This document shows, in pieces, positions 43,408 to 53,133 of a DNA stretch of 64,000 nucleotides. The notes beneath the pieces are model-generated. The model was not told the DNA's origin. It searched no databases and saw only the letters and a program-made list of their open reading frames with translations. The DNA is from Rhizobium metallidurans (lineage in GTDB: Bacteria; Pseudomonadota; Alphaproteobacteria; Rhizobiales; Rhizobiaceae). The translations under genes were made by a program, and so were the position numbers. How positions within the stretch are numbered: position 1 is the stretch's first letter; every line of letters starts with the position of its first letter. The stretch lies in contig NZ_JACIDW010000007.1 in NCBI RefSeq assembly GCF_014196505.1, positions 1 to 64,000 on the forward strand. Reading direction: 5' to 3'.

Positions 43408-43996
43408 GGAAGTCGACGATCGCGCCGATTCCGTCGCCGCGCTTCATGTCCGAGAACACGAAGGGGCGCGTGTCGCGCATGCGCGTCGCGTCCCGGTCCA
43501 TCACGTCGAGATCGGCGCCGACATAGGGCGCGAGGTCCTTCTTGTTGATGACGAGAAGGTCCGACTTGGTGATCCCAGGCCCGCCCTTGCGCGGGATTTC
43601 CTCGCCCTGGCAGACCGAGATCACGTAGATGGTGATGTCGGCGAGATCGGGTGAGAAGGTCGCCGCGAGATTGTCGCCACCCGATTCGATGAAGACCACG
43701 TCGAGATCGGGAATGCGCTCGTTGAGGCCGGCAATGGCCTGCAGGTTGATCGTCGCGTCTTCACGAATAGCGGTGTGCGGGCAGCCGCCCGTTTCCACGC
43801 CGACGATGCGCTCCGATGGCAGCGCCTGCATGCGCATCAGCGCCTCGGCATCCTCGGTCGTGTAGATGTCGTTGGTGACGACGGCGACCGAATATTGGTC
43901 GCGCATCGCCTTGCAGAGCTTTTCCGTCAGCGCTGTCTTCCCCGAGCCGACAGGTCCACCGATGCCGACCCGCAGAGGTCCATTTCCTGATTTCAT
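43385..43996 (-). CDS. ureG: urease accessory GTPase UreG
   Basis: 203 residues from the ATG at 43996 (GGAG eight bases upstream; a GTG at 44005 is weaker). P-loop [15 protein letters not shown], metal-binding [14 protein letters not shown] (CPH motif), [13 protein letters not shown] and the guanine specificity motif NKKDLAP. UreG couples GTP hydrolysis to nickel delivery into UreC. It is the last gene of the urease series. Confidence 0.96.
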   Translation of the reverse strand: MKSGNGPLRVGIGGPVGSGKTALTEKLCKAMRDQYSVAVVTNDIYTTEDAEALMRMQALPSERIVGVETGGCPHTAIREDATINLQAIAGLNERIPDLDVVFIESGGDNLAATFSPDLADITIYVISVCQGEEIPRKGGPGITKSDLLVINKKDLAPYVGADLDVMDRDATRMRDTRPFVFSDMKRGDGIGAIVDFLKVHGGL

Positions 43997-44087
43997 ATCG
44001 TGCACTCCAATCGAGAATAATCATAGCGCGTCAACCGCAAGTCGGCCACCGGCAAATGGCGCGGATCGTTAGCGACAAGCACTGTCG

Positions 44088-44759
44088 TCACGATCGGAAC
44101 AGCCGCGTCGATTGCGTCTCGTGCCGGAGCGAGACGATATCGGCCTGCACCGTCGCCGATCCCAGCTCATCGAGCGTCGAGCCCGCCGCCCGCCGCGCAA
44201 GCAGAGCGATATCCCCTTCCCGCGCCGCCAGGATCGCGACGCCGTCCTTCTGGCCGGCAATGCCGAGCCGGATGCCGGCCGAGACGGCCTGCGAGACATA
44301 GGCGTGCAGGAAGGCGGCTATCGCCTTTTCGGCACTGATCCCATGCGCGCCGGACACGGCGCCGACGGCAACAGGATAAGCCACATGTTTCGGCAACCGT
44401 ATGAACACATCATCGGGCCATGCGGCGGCGGCCGACAGGAAAGCGTCGCCGAGCAGCATCGTCTCCTGATGCCGCTCGCGCGATCCCGCCAGCGCTTCGG
44501 CGAGTTCGGCCACGTCGGATAACGCCGAGGCGTCGCCGCGCATCTTGTTGCTCTCGGCAAGCAGCACGACGTCGTTCCAGACGGCGCCGTGGTCCATCAT
44601 GGCGCCGAGCCAATCGCCGAGCGAGGCGGCATCGTGCACGAGCCCGTCATGCACAGCCCGCTCCAGCCCGCCCGAATAGGCGAACGAGCCCACCGGAAAG
44701 GCCGGCGAAAGCCACGCCATCAACCGCAGCAAAGCCTGCAGATCACCGTCTTCGGTCAT
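44088..44759 (-). CDS. ureF: urease accessory protein UreF
   Basis: 223 residues, all helical. LLRLMAWLSPAFPVGSFAYS GGLERAV-type start, HQETMLLGDAF-like middle and the C-terminal basic tail are typical. UreF forms the complex with UreD and UreG that loads nickel into the apo-urease. It begins three bases after ureE ends. Confidence 0.94.
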   Translation of the reverse strand: MTEDGDLQALLRLMAWLSPAFPVGSFAYSGGLERAVHDGLVHDAASLGDWLGAMMDHGAVWNDVVLLAESNKMRGDASALSDVAELAEALAGSRERHQETMLLGDAFLSAAAAWPDDVFIRLPKHVAYPVAVGAVSGAHGISAEKAIAAFLHAYVSQAVSAGIRLGIAGQKDGVAILAAREGDIALLARRAAGSTLDELGSATVQADIVSLRHETQSTRLFRS

Positions 44760-44762
44760 GGC

Positions 44763-45311
44763 TCAGTCGTGCGAATGCTTGTGACCGTGGTCATGTCCAT
44801 GGTCGTGTCCGTGATCGTGGCCATGGCCATGCCCGTGGTCATGGCCGTGATCATGCGCATGTCCATGCGAATGGCTGCCGTGGGAGTGGTAGGCGCCGCG
44901 CGCCGGCTGGAACGGCTCGGTCACGTCCGAGACCGTCGCGCCCAGTCCCTCGAGCATGGCGCGGATGACATGGTCGCGCAGGATGAGGATACGCTCCTCC
45001 TCGATCTGCGCGCCCAGATGCCGGTTGCCCAGATGCCAGGCGAGCTCGATCAGATGCAGGCGATCACGGGCTTTGATCTCGAACAGCTTCTCGTCGGCGG
45101 CGACGATCTCGACCAGCTCGCCGTCGCCGAGCACCAGCATGTCGCCATTGGCGAACAGCACCGGCTCCTTAAGATCGAGCATGACCATCTCGCCATTGTC
45201 GAGATGCAGCAGCTTGCGCCTCAGATGCCTGAGGTCATGCGGCAGCACGACCTTGTGGCTGGGATGCGAAGACGGCGTGCCGGCCGGCAGATAGGTGGTG
45301 ATATACTGCAT
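44763..45311 (-). CDS. ureE: urease nickel metallochaperone UreE
   Basis: 182 residues from the ATG at 45311. N-terminal substrate-like domain ([20 protein letters not shown]) and the metal-binding domain with the central conserved segment [20 protein letters not shown]. The C-terminus is an exceptionally His/Asp/Gly-rich tail of about 40 residues built on [14 protein letters not shown] repeats, which will bind many nickel ions, as in Klebsiella UreE. It is separated from ureC by a GGDEF gene. Confidence 0.95.
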   Translation of the reverse strand: MQYITTYLPAGTPSSHPSHKVVLPHDLRHLRRKLLHLDNGEMVMLDLKEPVLFANGDMLVLGDGELVEIVAADEKLFEIKARDRLHLIELAWHLGNRHLGAQIEEERILILRDHVIRAMLEGLGATVSDVTEPFQPARGAYHSHGSHSHGHAHDHGHDHGHGHGHDHGHDHGHDHGHKHSHD

Positions 45312-45415
45312 GATGTGTCCATTCCGGTTCAGGCGAGGAGCATGCAAAATCGCCCTTGATGGCGCAAGGGTCAAAACGACGTAGGAAGCAACATCAGCGC
45401 CCGTGACGGCCGCTG

Positions 45416-46279
45416 CTAATGGATGGCGGCGGATCTGGTGTCGACGTTGATCTCGTCCTGGCTCAGCCGCGCGCGACGCTGCAGTCCCTCGTCCTCGTGC
45501 ACGACGCGGTTGCGGCCGAGGGTCTTCGCCAGATAGAGCGCCTTGTCGGCGGCGGTGTAGGCCGCCTGCGTGCTTCGCCCGTCGCAGAGTTCCGCGATGC
45601 CGGCCGACACGGTGATGTTGAAGGTGCAGCCATCGAGCGCGATCGTCCGTTCGGCAAGCCGGTTGCAGGCCGCTCTGATCCGCGCCACCCGCTCCTCTTT
45701 CAGCGGCGCGACGACCACCACGCCGAACTCCTCGCCGCCGAGCCGCGCAACGGTCGAGTCTTCGCTGAAGGCCGCCGACAGCTCCGCCGCGACGGCGACG
45801 ATGACAGCGTCGCCACAGGCATGCCCATAGCGATCGTTGACCGCCTTGAAGCGGTCGACGTCGAAAATCGCCAGGCAGGCCGGCCCCGCGACATGATCGA
45901 GCGCCTCGGTGAACGCCCGCCGGTTGAGCAGGCCGGACAGCATGTCGGTGCGGCTCAATTGCTCGAACTCGGCGCGCGAGACGCTGAGTTGATGCATGGC
46001 GTAGCCCGCGACGAGGGCCAACACCCCGGACACGATCCCGCCGATCAGCCAGGACAGCGCCACGCCGTAGATGATGGCGTTCTCCAGCGAAACCGGCAGC
46101 ACACCCGCCCAGTCGAGCGGCAAGAACAACACCGCGATCGCCAGCGACGAGAGCATCACCGCGGCAAAGCTCATCTTCAGCGCATAGGTATAGATCGTGA
46201 CGCGATTCCTGAAATCGCCGAGCTCCGCCTGGAGTAAGATATGCATCCGAATCGACCTTTTTTGCCCCTCGACAGGCAT
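45416..46279 (-). CDS. membrane diguanylate cyclase (GGDEF)
   Basis: 287 residues. Two membrane helices (about 33-55 and 70-95) and a C-terminal GGDEF domain with [35 protein letters not shown] and the active-site loop RLGGEEFGV. It should make cyclic di-GMP. The RxxD inhibitory site expected just before GGEEF reads FSED, so product inhibition may be lost. It lies on the same strand between ureC and ureE, with gaps of about 310 and 105 bases, so it probably has its own promoter. An internal ATG (46246) is an alternative start. Confidence 0.88.
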   Translation of the reverse strand: MPVEGQKRSIRMHILLQAELGDFRNRVTIYTYALKMSFAAVMLSSLAIAVLFLPLDWAGVLPVSLENAIIYGVALSWLIGGIVSGVLALVAGYAMHQLSVSRAEFEQLSRTDMLSGLLNRRAFTEALDHVAGPACLAIFDVDRFKAVNDRYGHACGDAVIVAVAAELSAAFSEDSTVARLGGEEFGVVVVAPLKEERVARIRAACNRLAERTIALDGCTFNITVSAGIAELCDGRSTQAAYTAADKALYLAKTLGRNRVVHEDEGLQRRARLSQDEINVDTRSAAIH

Positions 46280-46588
46280 ATTGATTAGATAGGAACCGCT
46301 GCCGGGGTCTTAAGGGAATCGTTAGGATTTGAGCGAATTTTGTAAATTAATCGTGCGCTGCACAATGGATCGAAACGCGACGATTTTCAACGTGAACAGG
46401 CCTGCGGACTGTCTCGCATAAATAATTGATAAAAAACATTTTTCAGGATTTCGCCGGGCGCCGCGTCTCATTTCGGTCGCAACGCCCCAAGGTGGAACAG
46501 AGCGCAATCAAGACACAACTTTAAGAATGTATTGCTAAACGTGTAGCGAGAAGTTGGCCGGCACCGGGGCGCCGGCCATTAAAGCTCG
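46280..46588. other. 309-nt gap between ureC and the GGDEF gene
   Basis: No gene. Close to the ureC end, TGGCCGGC (46555-46562) and GCCGGCCA (46571-46578) form an 8-bp stem; without a T run it is at best a weak terminator. The AT-rich middle (46320-46460) is a plausible promoter region for the GGDEF gene. Confidence 0.45.
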
Positions 46589-48298
46589 TCAGTACAGGAA
46601 GTAGCGCTGCGTCATCGGCAGCGAGGTGGCCGGTTCGCAGGTCAGCAATTCGCCGTCGGCGCGCACTTCGTAGGTCTCCGGATCGACCTCTATATGAGGC
46701 GTGAGGCTGTTGTGGATCATCGACGCCTTGGAGATGCCGCCGCGTGTGTTCTTGATGGCGACGAGGTCCTTGGCGACGCCGAGACGCCCCTTCAGGCCGG
46801 CATCGAGCGAGGCCTGCGAAACGAAGGTGACCGACGAATTGGTGCGCAGTTTGCCATAGGCGGCGAACATCGGGCGGTAGTGCATCGGCTGCGGCGTCGG
46901 GATCGAGGCGTTCGGATCGCCCATGGGGGCTGCCGCGATCGAGCCGGCGAGCAGCACCATCTCCGGCTTCACGCCGAAGAAGGCCGGGTTCCACAAGACG
47001 AGGTCGGCGCGCTTGCCGACTTCGATCGAGCCGATCTCGTGGCTTACCCCTTGAGCAATCGCCGGGTTGATCGTGTACTTGGCGATATAGCGGCGGACAC
47101 GGAAGTTGTCGTTGTCACCCGTCTCCTCCTTCAGCGGACCGCGCTGGCGCTTCATCTTGTCGGCCGTCTGCCATGTGCGGATCGCCACTTCCCCGACGCG
47201 GCCCATGGCCTGGCTGTCGGAGGAGATGATCGAGAAAGCGCCGATATCGTGGAGGATGTCTTCCGCCGCGATCGTCTCCTTGCGGATACGGCTTTCGGCG
47301 AATGCGATATCCTCCGGGATCGACGGCGACAGGTGGTGGCAGACCATCAGCATGTCGAGATGCTCGGCGATGGTGTTGACCGTGTAGGGACGCGTCGGGT
47401 TGGTGGACGAGGGAATGACGTTCGACTGGCCGCAGATCTTGATGATATCGGGCGCGTGGCCGCCGCCTGCCCCTTCCGTGTGGAAGGCGTGGATGGTGCG
47501 ACCCTTCAGCGCTCCGATCGTATCCTCGACGAAGCCGCTTTCGTTCAGCGTGTCGGTGTGGATCATCACCTGGATATCGTATTCGTCGGCAACCGAAAGG
47601 CAGCAGTCGATCGCGGCCGGCGTCGTGCCCCAGTCCTCGTGCAGCTTCAGCGACGACGCGCCGGCCAGCACCATCTCCTCGAGTGCGGCGGGCAGCGAGG
47701 CATTGCCCTTGCCCGCGAGCGCGAGGTTCATCGGGAAGCCGTCGAAGCTTTCGATCATCCGCTCGATATGCCAGGCGCCGGTGCAGGTGGTGGCGAGCGT
47801 GCCGTGCGCCGGGCCAGAGCCTCCGCCGAGCATGCAGGTGATGCCGGACATCAGCGCTTCCTCGATCTGCTGCGGGCAGATGTAGTGAATGTGCGCGTCC
47901 ATGCCGCCGGCGGTGATGATCTTGCCCTCGCCGGCGATCGCCTCGGTCGACGGGCCGACGATGATGTTGACGCCGGGCTGCGTATCCGGATTTCCGGCCT
48001 TGCCGATGGCGTGGATGCGGCCGTTCTTCAGCCCGATATCGGCCTTGACGATGCCGGTATGGTCGATGATCACGACATTGGTGATGACGGTATCGACGGC
48101 ACCCTGCGCCCGCGTTGCCTGGCTCTGCCCCATGCCGTCGCGAATGACCTTGCCGCCGCCGAACTTCACCTCTTCGCCATAGGTGGTGAAATCCTTCTCG
48201 ATCTCAATGAAGAGCTCGGTATCGGCAAGCCGCACCTTGTCGCCGGTGGTCGGGCCGAACATGCCGGCATATGCGGCGCGGGAAATCTTGTAGGGCAT
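46589..48298 (-). CDS. ureC: urease alpha subunit UreC
   Basis: 569 residues, full length. Nickel site elements: HIHYICPQQ, the carbamylated lysine in [22 protein letters not shown], the flap [17 protein letters not shown] with its catalytic histidine, and [20 protein letters not shown]. It hydrolyses urea to ammonia and carbamate. Genes for UreA and UreB lie upstream, and accessory genes flank both sides. Confidence 0.97.
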   Translation of the reverse strand: MPYKISRAAYAGMFGPTTGDKVRLADTELFIEIEKDFTTYGEEVKFGGGKVIRDGMGQSQATRAQGAVDTVITNVVIIDHTGIVKADIGLKNGRIHAIGKAGNPDTQPGVNIIVGPSTEAIAGEGKIITAGGMDAHIHYICPQQIEEALMSGITCMLGGGSGPAHGTLATTCTGAWHIERMIESFDGFPMNLALAGKGNASLPAALEEMVLAGASSLKLHEDWGTTPAAIDCCLSVADEYDIQVMIHTDTLNESGFVEDTIGALKGRTIHAFHTEGAGGGHAPDIIKICGQSNVIPSSTNPTRPYTVNTIAEHLDMLMVCHHLSPSIPEDIAFAESRIRKETIAAEDILHDIGAFSIISSDSQAMGRVGEVAIRTWQTADKMKRQRGPLKEETGDNDNFRVRRYIAKYTINPAIAQGVSHEIGSIEVGKRADLVLWNPAFFGVKPEMVLLAGSIAAAPMGDPNASIPTPQPMHYRPMFAAYGKLRTNSSVTFVSQASLDAGLKGRLGVAKDLVAIKNTRGGISKASMIHNSLTPHIEVDPETYEVRADGELLTCEPATSLPMTQRYFLY

Positions 48299-48301
48299 GG
48301 G

Positions 48302-48940
48302 TCAGGCTCCTTGGGAGGGCGAACGGGATGCGGACGGATAAAACCGCGTGACGCGGCCGGCGGCGACGTAAGCATCGACGAGCTGCCTTTCGGCGGCGAA
48401 GGGATGCCACTCCCAGCCTTGATGGCCGAAGCCGGCAAGCGCGATGGGGGCGTCGGGAAATCGGTTCATGACCTCTGATATCACGATCATGCCGCTGCTC
48501 GGCACGACGTAAGGCGCGGGATCGAAGGCGGCCAGAGCCTGGTCGACGCCATCATGAATCACTTTGTCAACGACCGCATGCGCCTTGCCAGCTTCCTTGC
48601 AGAAACTGTTGAATTGACTCGTATAGTCGTCGCAGAAATCGTCGAGTTCGGGATGCGAGACGGCAAGCGGGCCTTTCAGCGCCGCGAATTTTTCCGGATC
48701 GCGCACGCTCCAGATCTCGGATGCCTCGAGGACGGCGGGATGCGCGCGCCACGCCTGAGAGGACAGCATCGCCTTGGCGGGACGACCGGTATTGCAGACG
48801 GCGACGACATCGGTGCGGCCGGGGCTCGCCTCATAGGACCGGCATTCGTTGAACCGGATGACGAAGCCGGCCGCGGCAACAGCCGCGGCTCCCTCCGCAC
48901 CGATCTCACCATTGCCGACGATCATGATGCTCTCTGCCAC
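48302..48940 (-). CDS. urease-operon associated protein (orf212)
   Basis: 212 residues. The N-terminus IMIVGNGEIGAEGAAAVAAA looks like a nucleotide-binding or glycosyltransferase-29-like start, with FNECRSYE and GWEWHPFAAERQLV later. Proteins of this kind are annotated as urease operon accessory protein in rhizobia, and I recall an ORF of about 207 residues at this place in Sinorhizobium meliloti. It starts one base before the lprI-like gene ends on the other side and ends three bases before ureC starts, so it is tightly coupled to urease synthesis. Biochemical role unknown. Confidence 0.78.
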   Translation of the reverse strand: MAESIMIVGNGEIGAEGAAAVAAAGFVIRFNECRSYEASPGRTDVVAVCNTGRPAKAMLSSQAWRAHPAVLEASEIWSVRDPEKFAALKGPLAVSHPELDDFCDDYTSQFNSFCKEAGKAHAVVDKVIHDGVDQALAAFDPAPYVVPSSGMIVISEVMNRFPDAPIALAGFGHQGWEWHPFAAERQLVDAYVAAGRVTRFYPSASRSPSQGA

Positions 48941-48941
48941 C

Positions 48942-49352
48942 TCAGTTGCTCAACGCATCTTCGAGCGCCTTGAGCTCCTTGGTCCTGGCATCGGTCACGT
49001 TGGCGATGCAGCCGGCCACCAGCATCGGCTCCATCGTGCCGCCACGCGCCTGAAAGCCGGCCGCTTCGCATTGCGCATCACGGTAGGTGATCCACGCGCG
49101 CTGCGCGGTCACCAGCGCTTTTTCAGCCCCCTTCATGTCACCATCCTGATCACTGTCGATGGCGACCATGGCGGCGCGGGTCTTCTTGTATTGAACGTTG
49201 AGCGCCTTGTCGGCATCGTCCTGCCGCGCCCGCTCGCAGAGCGTCATGTCGGTCTGCGTCGTCGGGCTCGTGCAATCGATCTCCGTCGCGCTGGAAGCGC
49301 CAGCCGCCATCAGCGAAAGCAGGCCGAAGGCCATGGGCATCAAAATACGCAT
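48942..49352 (-). CDS. LprI-like (DUF1311) exported protein in urease operon
   Basis: 136 residues from the ATG at 49352 (GGGAG six bases upstream); the longer open frame to 49691 is the shadow of ureB. A signal peptide ends near SSA|TE. The mature part has the lysozyme-inhibitor-LprI pattern: CTSPTTQTDMTLCERARQDD, LNVQYKKTRAA, AQRAWITYRDAQCE and a final cysteine. Such proteins act in the periplasm; a link to urease is not known, though a gene of about 135 residues occurs in the S. meliloti urease cluster as I recall it. Confidence 0.82.
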   Translation of the reverse strand: MRILMPMAFGLLSLMAAGASSATEIDCTSPTTQTDMTLCERARQDDADKALNVQYKKTRAAMVAIDSDQDGDMKGAEKALVTAQRAWITYRDAQCEAAGFQARGGTMEPMLVAGCIANVTDARTKELKALEDALSN

Positions 49353-49372
49353 CATCTTCTCCCGGGCCCCGA

Positions 49373-49678
49373 TCACAATTTGCCCATCACCAGCTGGCGG
49401 AAGCCATAGACCTCGCGCTTGCCGGACAGCGGGATCAGCGTCACCGAACGCGTCTGCCCCGGCTCGAAGCGCACGGCGGTGCCGGCGGGAATATCGAGCC
49501 GCATGCCATGCGCCTTCTCGCGGTCGAAGGAGAGCCCGGCATTGGTCTCGCCGAAATGATAGTGGCTGCCGACCTGCACCGGACGATCGCCGGTGTTCGA
49601 CACCTCGATGGTGACGGTCGGCGCGCCGGCGTTCAGTTCGATTTCGCCTGGTGCGGCAATGATTTCGCCTGGGATCAT
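49373..49678 (-). CDS. ureB: urease beta subunit UreB
   Basis: 101 residues: [40 protein letters not shown] and [20 protein letters not shown] are standard. It forms the trimer-of-trimers scaffold with UreA and UreC. Its ATG overlaps the stop of orf160 (ATGA), and GGAG lies seven bases upstream inside that gene. Confidence 0.97.
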   Translation of the reverse strand: MIPGEIIAAPGEIELNAGAPTVTIEVSNTGDRPVQVGSHYHFGETNAGLSFDREKAHGMRLDIPAGTAVRFEPGQTRSVTLIPLSGKREVYGFRQLVMGKL

Positions 49679-50157
49679 GGTTTAACTCCACCTACAATAG
49701 ACACAACGTAGTCAGGGTAACAGAACGTCCAGATCGAGAATCCCAACGTTGCGGATATCAATGTAAAATGGAAAACGTATCGAACTGGCTTGAGCCATTT
49801 GGGCGACTTATTGTCATAGTAGGATGCATACCCACTAGGATCTTCCCCATACTCAAGAAAGTAGGGCTCGACCCAGTCTTTTAGGAACCCTTCGGCCGTT
49901 TGAATGATGCGCCTGTGCGCTTCATATCGAAGTAAACTATAAATAGAAAAACAAACAGGAAGGAGAAAAAGAGCCCTGATAAAAAATATGTCAGATAATT
50001 TCAGCTGAAAAGCAAAGTAGTATATCGCGGCCGTAATCGACAGATAAAATATCTCAGTCTTATTTATCTCATCGATGTCGCTATTTATACGACCTCGCAC
50101 AATAGAATATTCCGCCATTAGAAGACCGGCGGTTTGCTCTTGAGTTGCCTTCTTCAT
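49675..50157 (-). CDS. AT-rich membrane protein inserted between ureA and ureB (orf160)
   Basis: 160 residues, not recognised. A cytoplasmic helix (about 1-34) leads into two close membrane helices ([16 protein letters not shown] and [19 protein letters not shown]), then a soluble segment ([20 protein letters not shown]) and a third helix ([20 protein letters not shown]). Base composition is clearly more AT-rich than the flanking ureA and ureB. The gene fits the operon exactly: 5 bases after ureA and a four-base overlap with ureB. It may be a recent acquisition. A distant similarity in plan to two-helix SLATT-type proteins is possible but unproved. Confidence 0.75.
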   Translation of the reverse strand: MKKATQEQTAGLLMAEYSIVRGRINSDIDEINKTEIFYLSITAAIYYFAFQLKLSDIFFIRALFLLPVCFSIYSLLRYEAHRRIIQTAEGFLKDWVEPYFLEYGEDPSGYASYYDNKSPKWLKPVRYVFHFTLISATLGFSIWTFCYPDYVVSIVGGVKP

Positions 50158-50162
50158 CGCCG

Positions 50163-50465
50163 CTACCGTATCGGTTCGTGAACGGTCACGAGCTTCGTTC
50201 CATCAGGGAACGTCGCTTCCACCTGCACGTCGTGGATCATCTCGGCGATGCCGTCCATCACCTGGTCGCGGCCGATGACATGGGCGCCGGCTTCCATCAG
50301 CTCGGGCACCGGCCGGCCGTCACGCGCGCCTTCGACGACGTAGTCGGTAATCAGCGCGATCGCCTCGGGATAGTTGAGCTTGACGCCCCGCTCCAGCCGC
50401 CGCCGCGCGACCATCGCCGCCATCGAAATCAACAGCTTGTCTTTTTCTCTTGGTGTGAGGTTCAT
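50163..50465 (-). CDS. ureA: urease gamma subunit UreA
   Basis: 100 residues: [40 protein letters not shown], then [20 protein letters not shown], the complete gamma subunit. Nothing unusual. It starts 20 bases after ureD. Confidence 0.97.
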   Translation of the reverse strand: MNLTPREKDKLLISMAAMVARRRLERGVKLNYPEAIALITDYVVEGARDGRPVPELMEAGAHVIGRDQVMDGIAEMIHDVQVEATFPDGTKLVTVHEPIR

Positions 50466-50485
50466 CGTGCATCCATCTGCTTGAA

Positions 50486-51307
50486 CTAGAGATTCCAGAC
50501 TTTCGGCACAGGCGCGCCGTTGCGCAAGGCGGAAATGATCGGGATCAGGATTTTTCGAAGAGCGAAGCCGTCCGAAGCCGCGAGCCGCACGACGAGCTTG
50601 CCCGCCCAGCAGCTGGCGCCGCCCATATGGCCGTCGAGCAACGGCCTGACCGCATTCAGATAGCCTTCCGCCTGCGGCCCGACATAGAGCAGCGTCGCGA
50701 AGGCGACCTGGCCCGACAGCACCGCCTGCTCGCGCGTCAGCGCCTGGACTTCGCCCGCAAGCCTCAGATCCTCGGCATGGCGGAGCCGGCCTTCGCTGCG
50801 GATGCGCCAGCGGTCTCGAAACAGCCCGGAGACGACCGCCTCGCCCATCGCCCTGCGCCCGAGCAGCACCGCTTCGACCGCGAGAAATTCCGCACCCGCG
50901 TCGAGATCGACATCCAGTCGGCGATAGAGCGAGGAGCGATCGAAGAGGATGGTTTCCTGCGGCAGCCAGTCGACCCGCGCATCGGCGCCGACCTGAATTT
51001 TCGTGGTGATCTCGGCGGTGCCGGCCGACGCCTTGTAGATTTTCTCGCAGGCCTGCGTCGTCACGTCGATGCGCGTGCCGCGGCCGGCAACGACGCTCCA
51101 GTCCATGCGGTCACCGCCGGTAAGGCCACCCGCCGTATTGATGATGACGGCTTCCATCGAGGCATCGAAGGTATCGGGCAGCCGGATCTTCGCGGCACCC
51201 TCCTGGTAGAGCTCGCGGATGCGCGTGCGCCCGCCCAGCGACTTCGCGGCCAGATGCCCGCGGCCTTCGGCCCTTTGCGGTCTGGTGGCTGCCGCGGCGT
51301 TCGTCAT
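50486..51307 (-). CDS. ureD: urease accessory protein UreD
   Basis: 273 residues from the ATG at 51307, which has AGGGG five bases upstream; the frame is open to 51409 without support. [31 protein letters not shown] and [20 protein letters not shown] are diagnostic. UreD forms the scaffold for UreF/UreG on apo-urease. It is the first gene of the urease series and follows urtE by about 160 bases. Confidence 0.94.
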   Translation of the reverse strand: MTNAAAATRPQRAEGRGHLAAKSLGGRTRIRELYQEGAAKIRLPDTFDASMEAVIINTAGGLTGGDRMDWSVVAGRGTRIDVTTQACEKIYKASAGTAEITTKIQVGADARVDWLPQETILFDRSSLYRRLDVDLDAGAEFLAVEAVLLGRRAMGEAVVSGLFRDRWRIRSEGRLRHAEDLRLAGEVQALTREQAVLSGQVAFATLLYVGPQAEGYLNAVRPLLDGHMGGASCWAGKLVVRLAASDGFALRKILIPIISALRNGAPVPKVWNL

Positions 51308-51469
51308 TCCGTCCCCTCGTGATGCCCGCCGGTTTGCCCGGCCGTTTTCATTCAATCCTGTAACCGATTGAAAGCAAGCAATTTCCGTGCCGTACGCCGG
51401 GCACCGCATTCCCAGCGCCGACCCTGCGGGCGCGTGTCGCCGAGTGCCTTTAAAAGCGGCGAATGCCGA

Positions 51470-52165
51470 TCAGACGGTCAGATGCCGGCGTGCCTCCGGT
51501 GTATCCAGCGTTTCCGCAAGCCCCTCGTGGACGATCTCGCCGCGATCCATGATGTAGACGTAATCGGCAAGCTCCCGGCAGAAATCGAGATACTGCTCGA
51601 CCAGCAGGATCGCCATGCCGGTACTGTCGCGCAGATAGCGGATCGCCCGGCCGATATCCTTGATGATCGACGGCTGGATGCCCTCGGTCGGCTCGTCGAG
51701 CACGAGGATCTTCGGCCGCGTCACCATCGCCCGGCCGATCGCCAGCTGCTGCTGCTGCCCACCCGAGAGATCGCCGCCGCGCCGCCCGAGCATGGTCTGC
51801 AGCACGGGAAACAGGCTGAAGATATCGTCGGGGATATTCTTGTCACGACGCTTAAGCGGCGCGAAGCCGGTCTCGAGATTTTCCTTCACCGTCAGCAACG
51901 GAAAGATCTCGCGCCCCTGCGGCACATAGCCGATGCCCTGCTTGGCGCGCGCATAGGGTGCGAGGCCGTTGAGCCTGGTGTCGTTGAAGGTCACGGTTCC
52001 CGACGACAGTGGGTGCTGGCCGGTGACGGCGCGCAGCAGCGAACTCTTGCCGACACCGTTGCGGCCCAAGACGCAGGTGATCTTGCCCATCTCGGCCTTT
52101 AGCGAGACGCCGCGCAGCGCTTGCGCCGCGCCATAGTGGAGGTTTGCGTTTTCGACGGTCAGCAT
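51470..52165 (-). CDS. urtE: urea ABC transporter ATP-binding protein UrtE
   Basis: 231 residues from the ATG at 52165 (GGAG eight bases upstream). LivF-like: Walker A GRNGVGKSS, signature LSGGQQQQL, Walker B ILVLDEPTEGIQPSII and the UrtE-typical ending LDTPEARRHLTV. It forms the ATPase pair with UrtD. Unlike other urt junctions, urtD and urtE are separated by about 200 bases holding a paired palindromic element. Confidence 0.93.
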   Translation of the reverse strand: MLTVENANLHYGAAQALRGVSLKAEMGKITCVLGRNGVGKSSLLRAVTGQHPLSSGTVTFNDTRLNGLAPYARAKQGIGYVPQGREIFPLLTVKENLETGFAPLKRRDKNIPDDIFSLFPVLQTMLGRRGGDLSGGQQQQLAIGRAMVTRPKILVLDEPTEGIQPSIIKDIGRAIRYLRDSTGMAILLVEQYLDFCRELADYVYIMDRGEIVHEGLAETLDTPEARRHLTV

Positions 52166-52195
52166 GGTGCCATCTCCTGGCGAATTGCGGATGTG

Positions 52196-52340
52196 AAGGC
52201 CCCTCCCCAACCCCTCCCCACAAGGGGGAGGGACTGGGCTGAGGCGTCCATCGCCCCAAGCAGTATTGAGCGATTCTGGCAGAACGGGTTCGCTCTGGTT
52301 AAGCCCCTCGCCCTCGTGGGGAGGGGTTGGGGAGGGGTTT
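52196..52340. repeat. paired inverted GC-rich palindromic element in the urt operon
   Basis: Arms at 52196-52233 and 52303-52340 are inverted copies of the 39-base repeat seen at 32616 and 34065, with a few mismatches, separated by 69 bases. Each arm can form the CCCCTCCCC/GGGGAGGGG hairpin. The element lies between urtD and urtE and should form strong structure in the operon mRNA. Confidence 0.85.
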
Positions 52341-52368
52341 TGCCTGCGACAAAGAGCGCCAACATCCC

Positions 52369-53133
52369 TCACCGCCCCAGATAATTCTCGATCACCCTCG
52401 GATCGGCGCTGACGAAATCGATCGACCCCTCGGCCAGCACCGAACCTTCAGCGAGACACGTCACCTTCACCCCAAGGTCGCGGATAAATCCCATGTCGTG
52501 CTCGACAACGACCACCGACCGCGTCTTGGCGATCTCCTTCAAAAGGATCGCCGTTTCCGCCGTCTCCGCATCCGTCATCCCGGCCACGGGCTCGTCGACC
52601 AGCAACAGCTTCGGCTCCTGCGCCAAGAGCATGCCGATCTCCAGCCACTGCTTCTGCCCGTGGCTGAGATTGGCCGCGAGATCGTCGCGGCGGTGCGTCA
52701 GGCGAACGGTCGCCAGGATCTCCTCGATGCGCGACCGGTCCTCGCTCGACAGCCGATAGAACAGCGTCGAGAACACCCCGCGCCTGCGGTTCAGCGCCAG
52801 TTCGATATTGTCCCAGACCGTGTGGCTTTCGAACACCGTCGGCTTCTGGAACTTGCGGCCGATGCCGAGTTGGGCGATGTCGGCTTCGTCGAGCTTGGTG
52901 AGATCGGTCTGGCCGTTGAAGAACACCTGGCCGGTATCCGGCCGAGTCTTGCCGGTGATGATGTCCATCATCGTCGTCTTGCCGGCGCCGTTCGGGCCGA
53001 TGATGGCGCGCAGTTCGCCGGGCTCGATGACGACAGACAGCGCGTTCAGCGCCTTGAAGCCGTCGAAGGAGACGGAGACGTTGTCGAGATAGAGGACGCT
53101 GTTGGGTTTGACGTCAGGGATCATGGCGCTCAC
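52369..53133 (-). CDS. urtD: urea ABC transporter ATP-binding protein UrtD
   Basis: 254 residues, LivG-like: Walker A GPNGAGKTTMMDIITGKTRP, the UrtD form of the signature LSHGQKQWLEIGMLL, Walker B LLLVDEPVAGMTD and EHDMGFIRDLG. It works with UrtE on the UrtBC channel. Its start overlaps the urtC stop by four bases. Confidence 0.95.
   Translation of the reverse strand: MSAMIPDVKPNSVLYLDNVSVSFDGFKALNALSVVIEPGELRAIIGPNGAGKTTMMDIITGKTRPDTGQVFFNGQTDLTKLDEADIAQLGIGRKFQKPTVFESHTVWDNIELALNRRRGVFSTLFYRLSSEDRSRIEEILATVRLTHRRDDLAANLSHGQKQWLEIGMLLAQEPKLLLVDEPVAGMTDAETAETAILLKEIAKTRSVVVVEHDMGFIRDLGVKVTCLAEGSVLAEGSIDFVSADPRVIENYLGR

Noticed and set aside
44763..44890. Tandem-like CATGGCCATG/GTGATCGTGG repeats as a DNA repeat or CRISPR
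   Set aside because: These are codons of the His-rich UreE tail; no spacers or constant repeat length.
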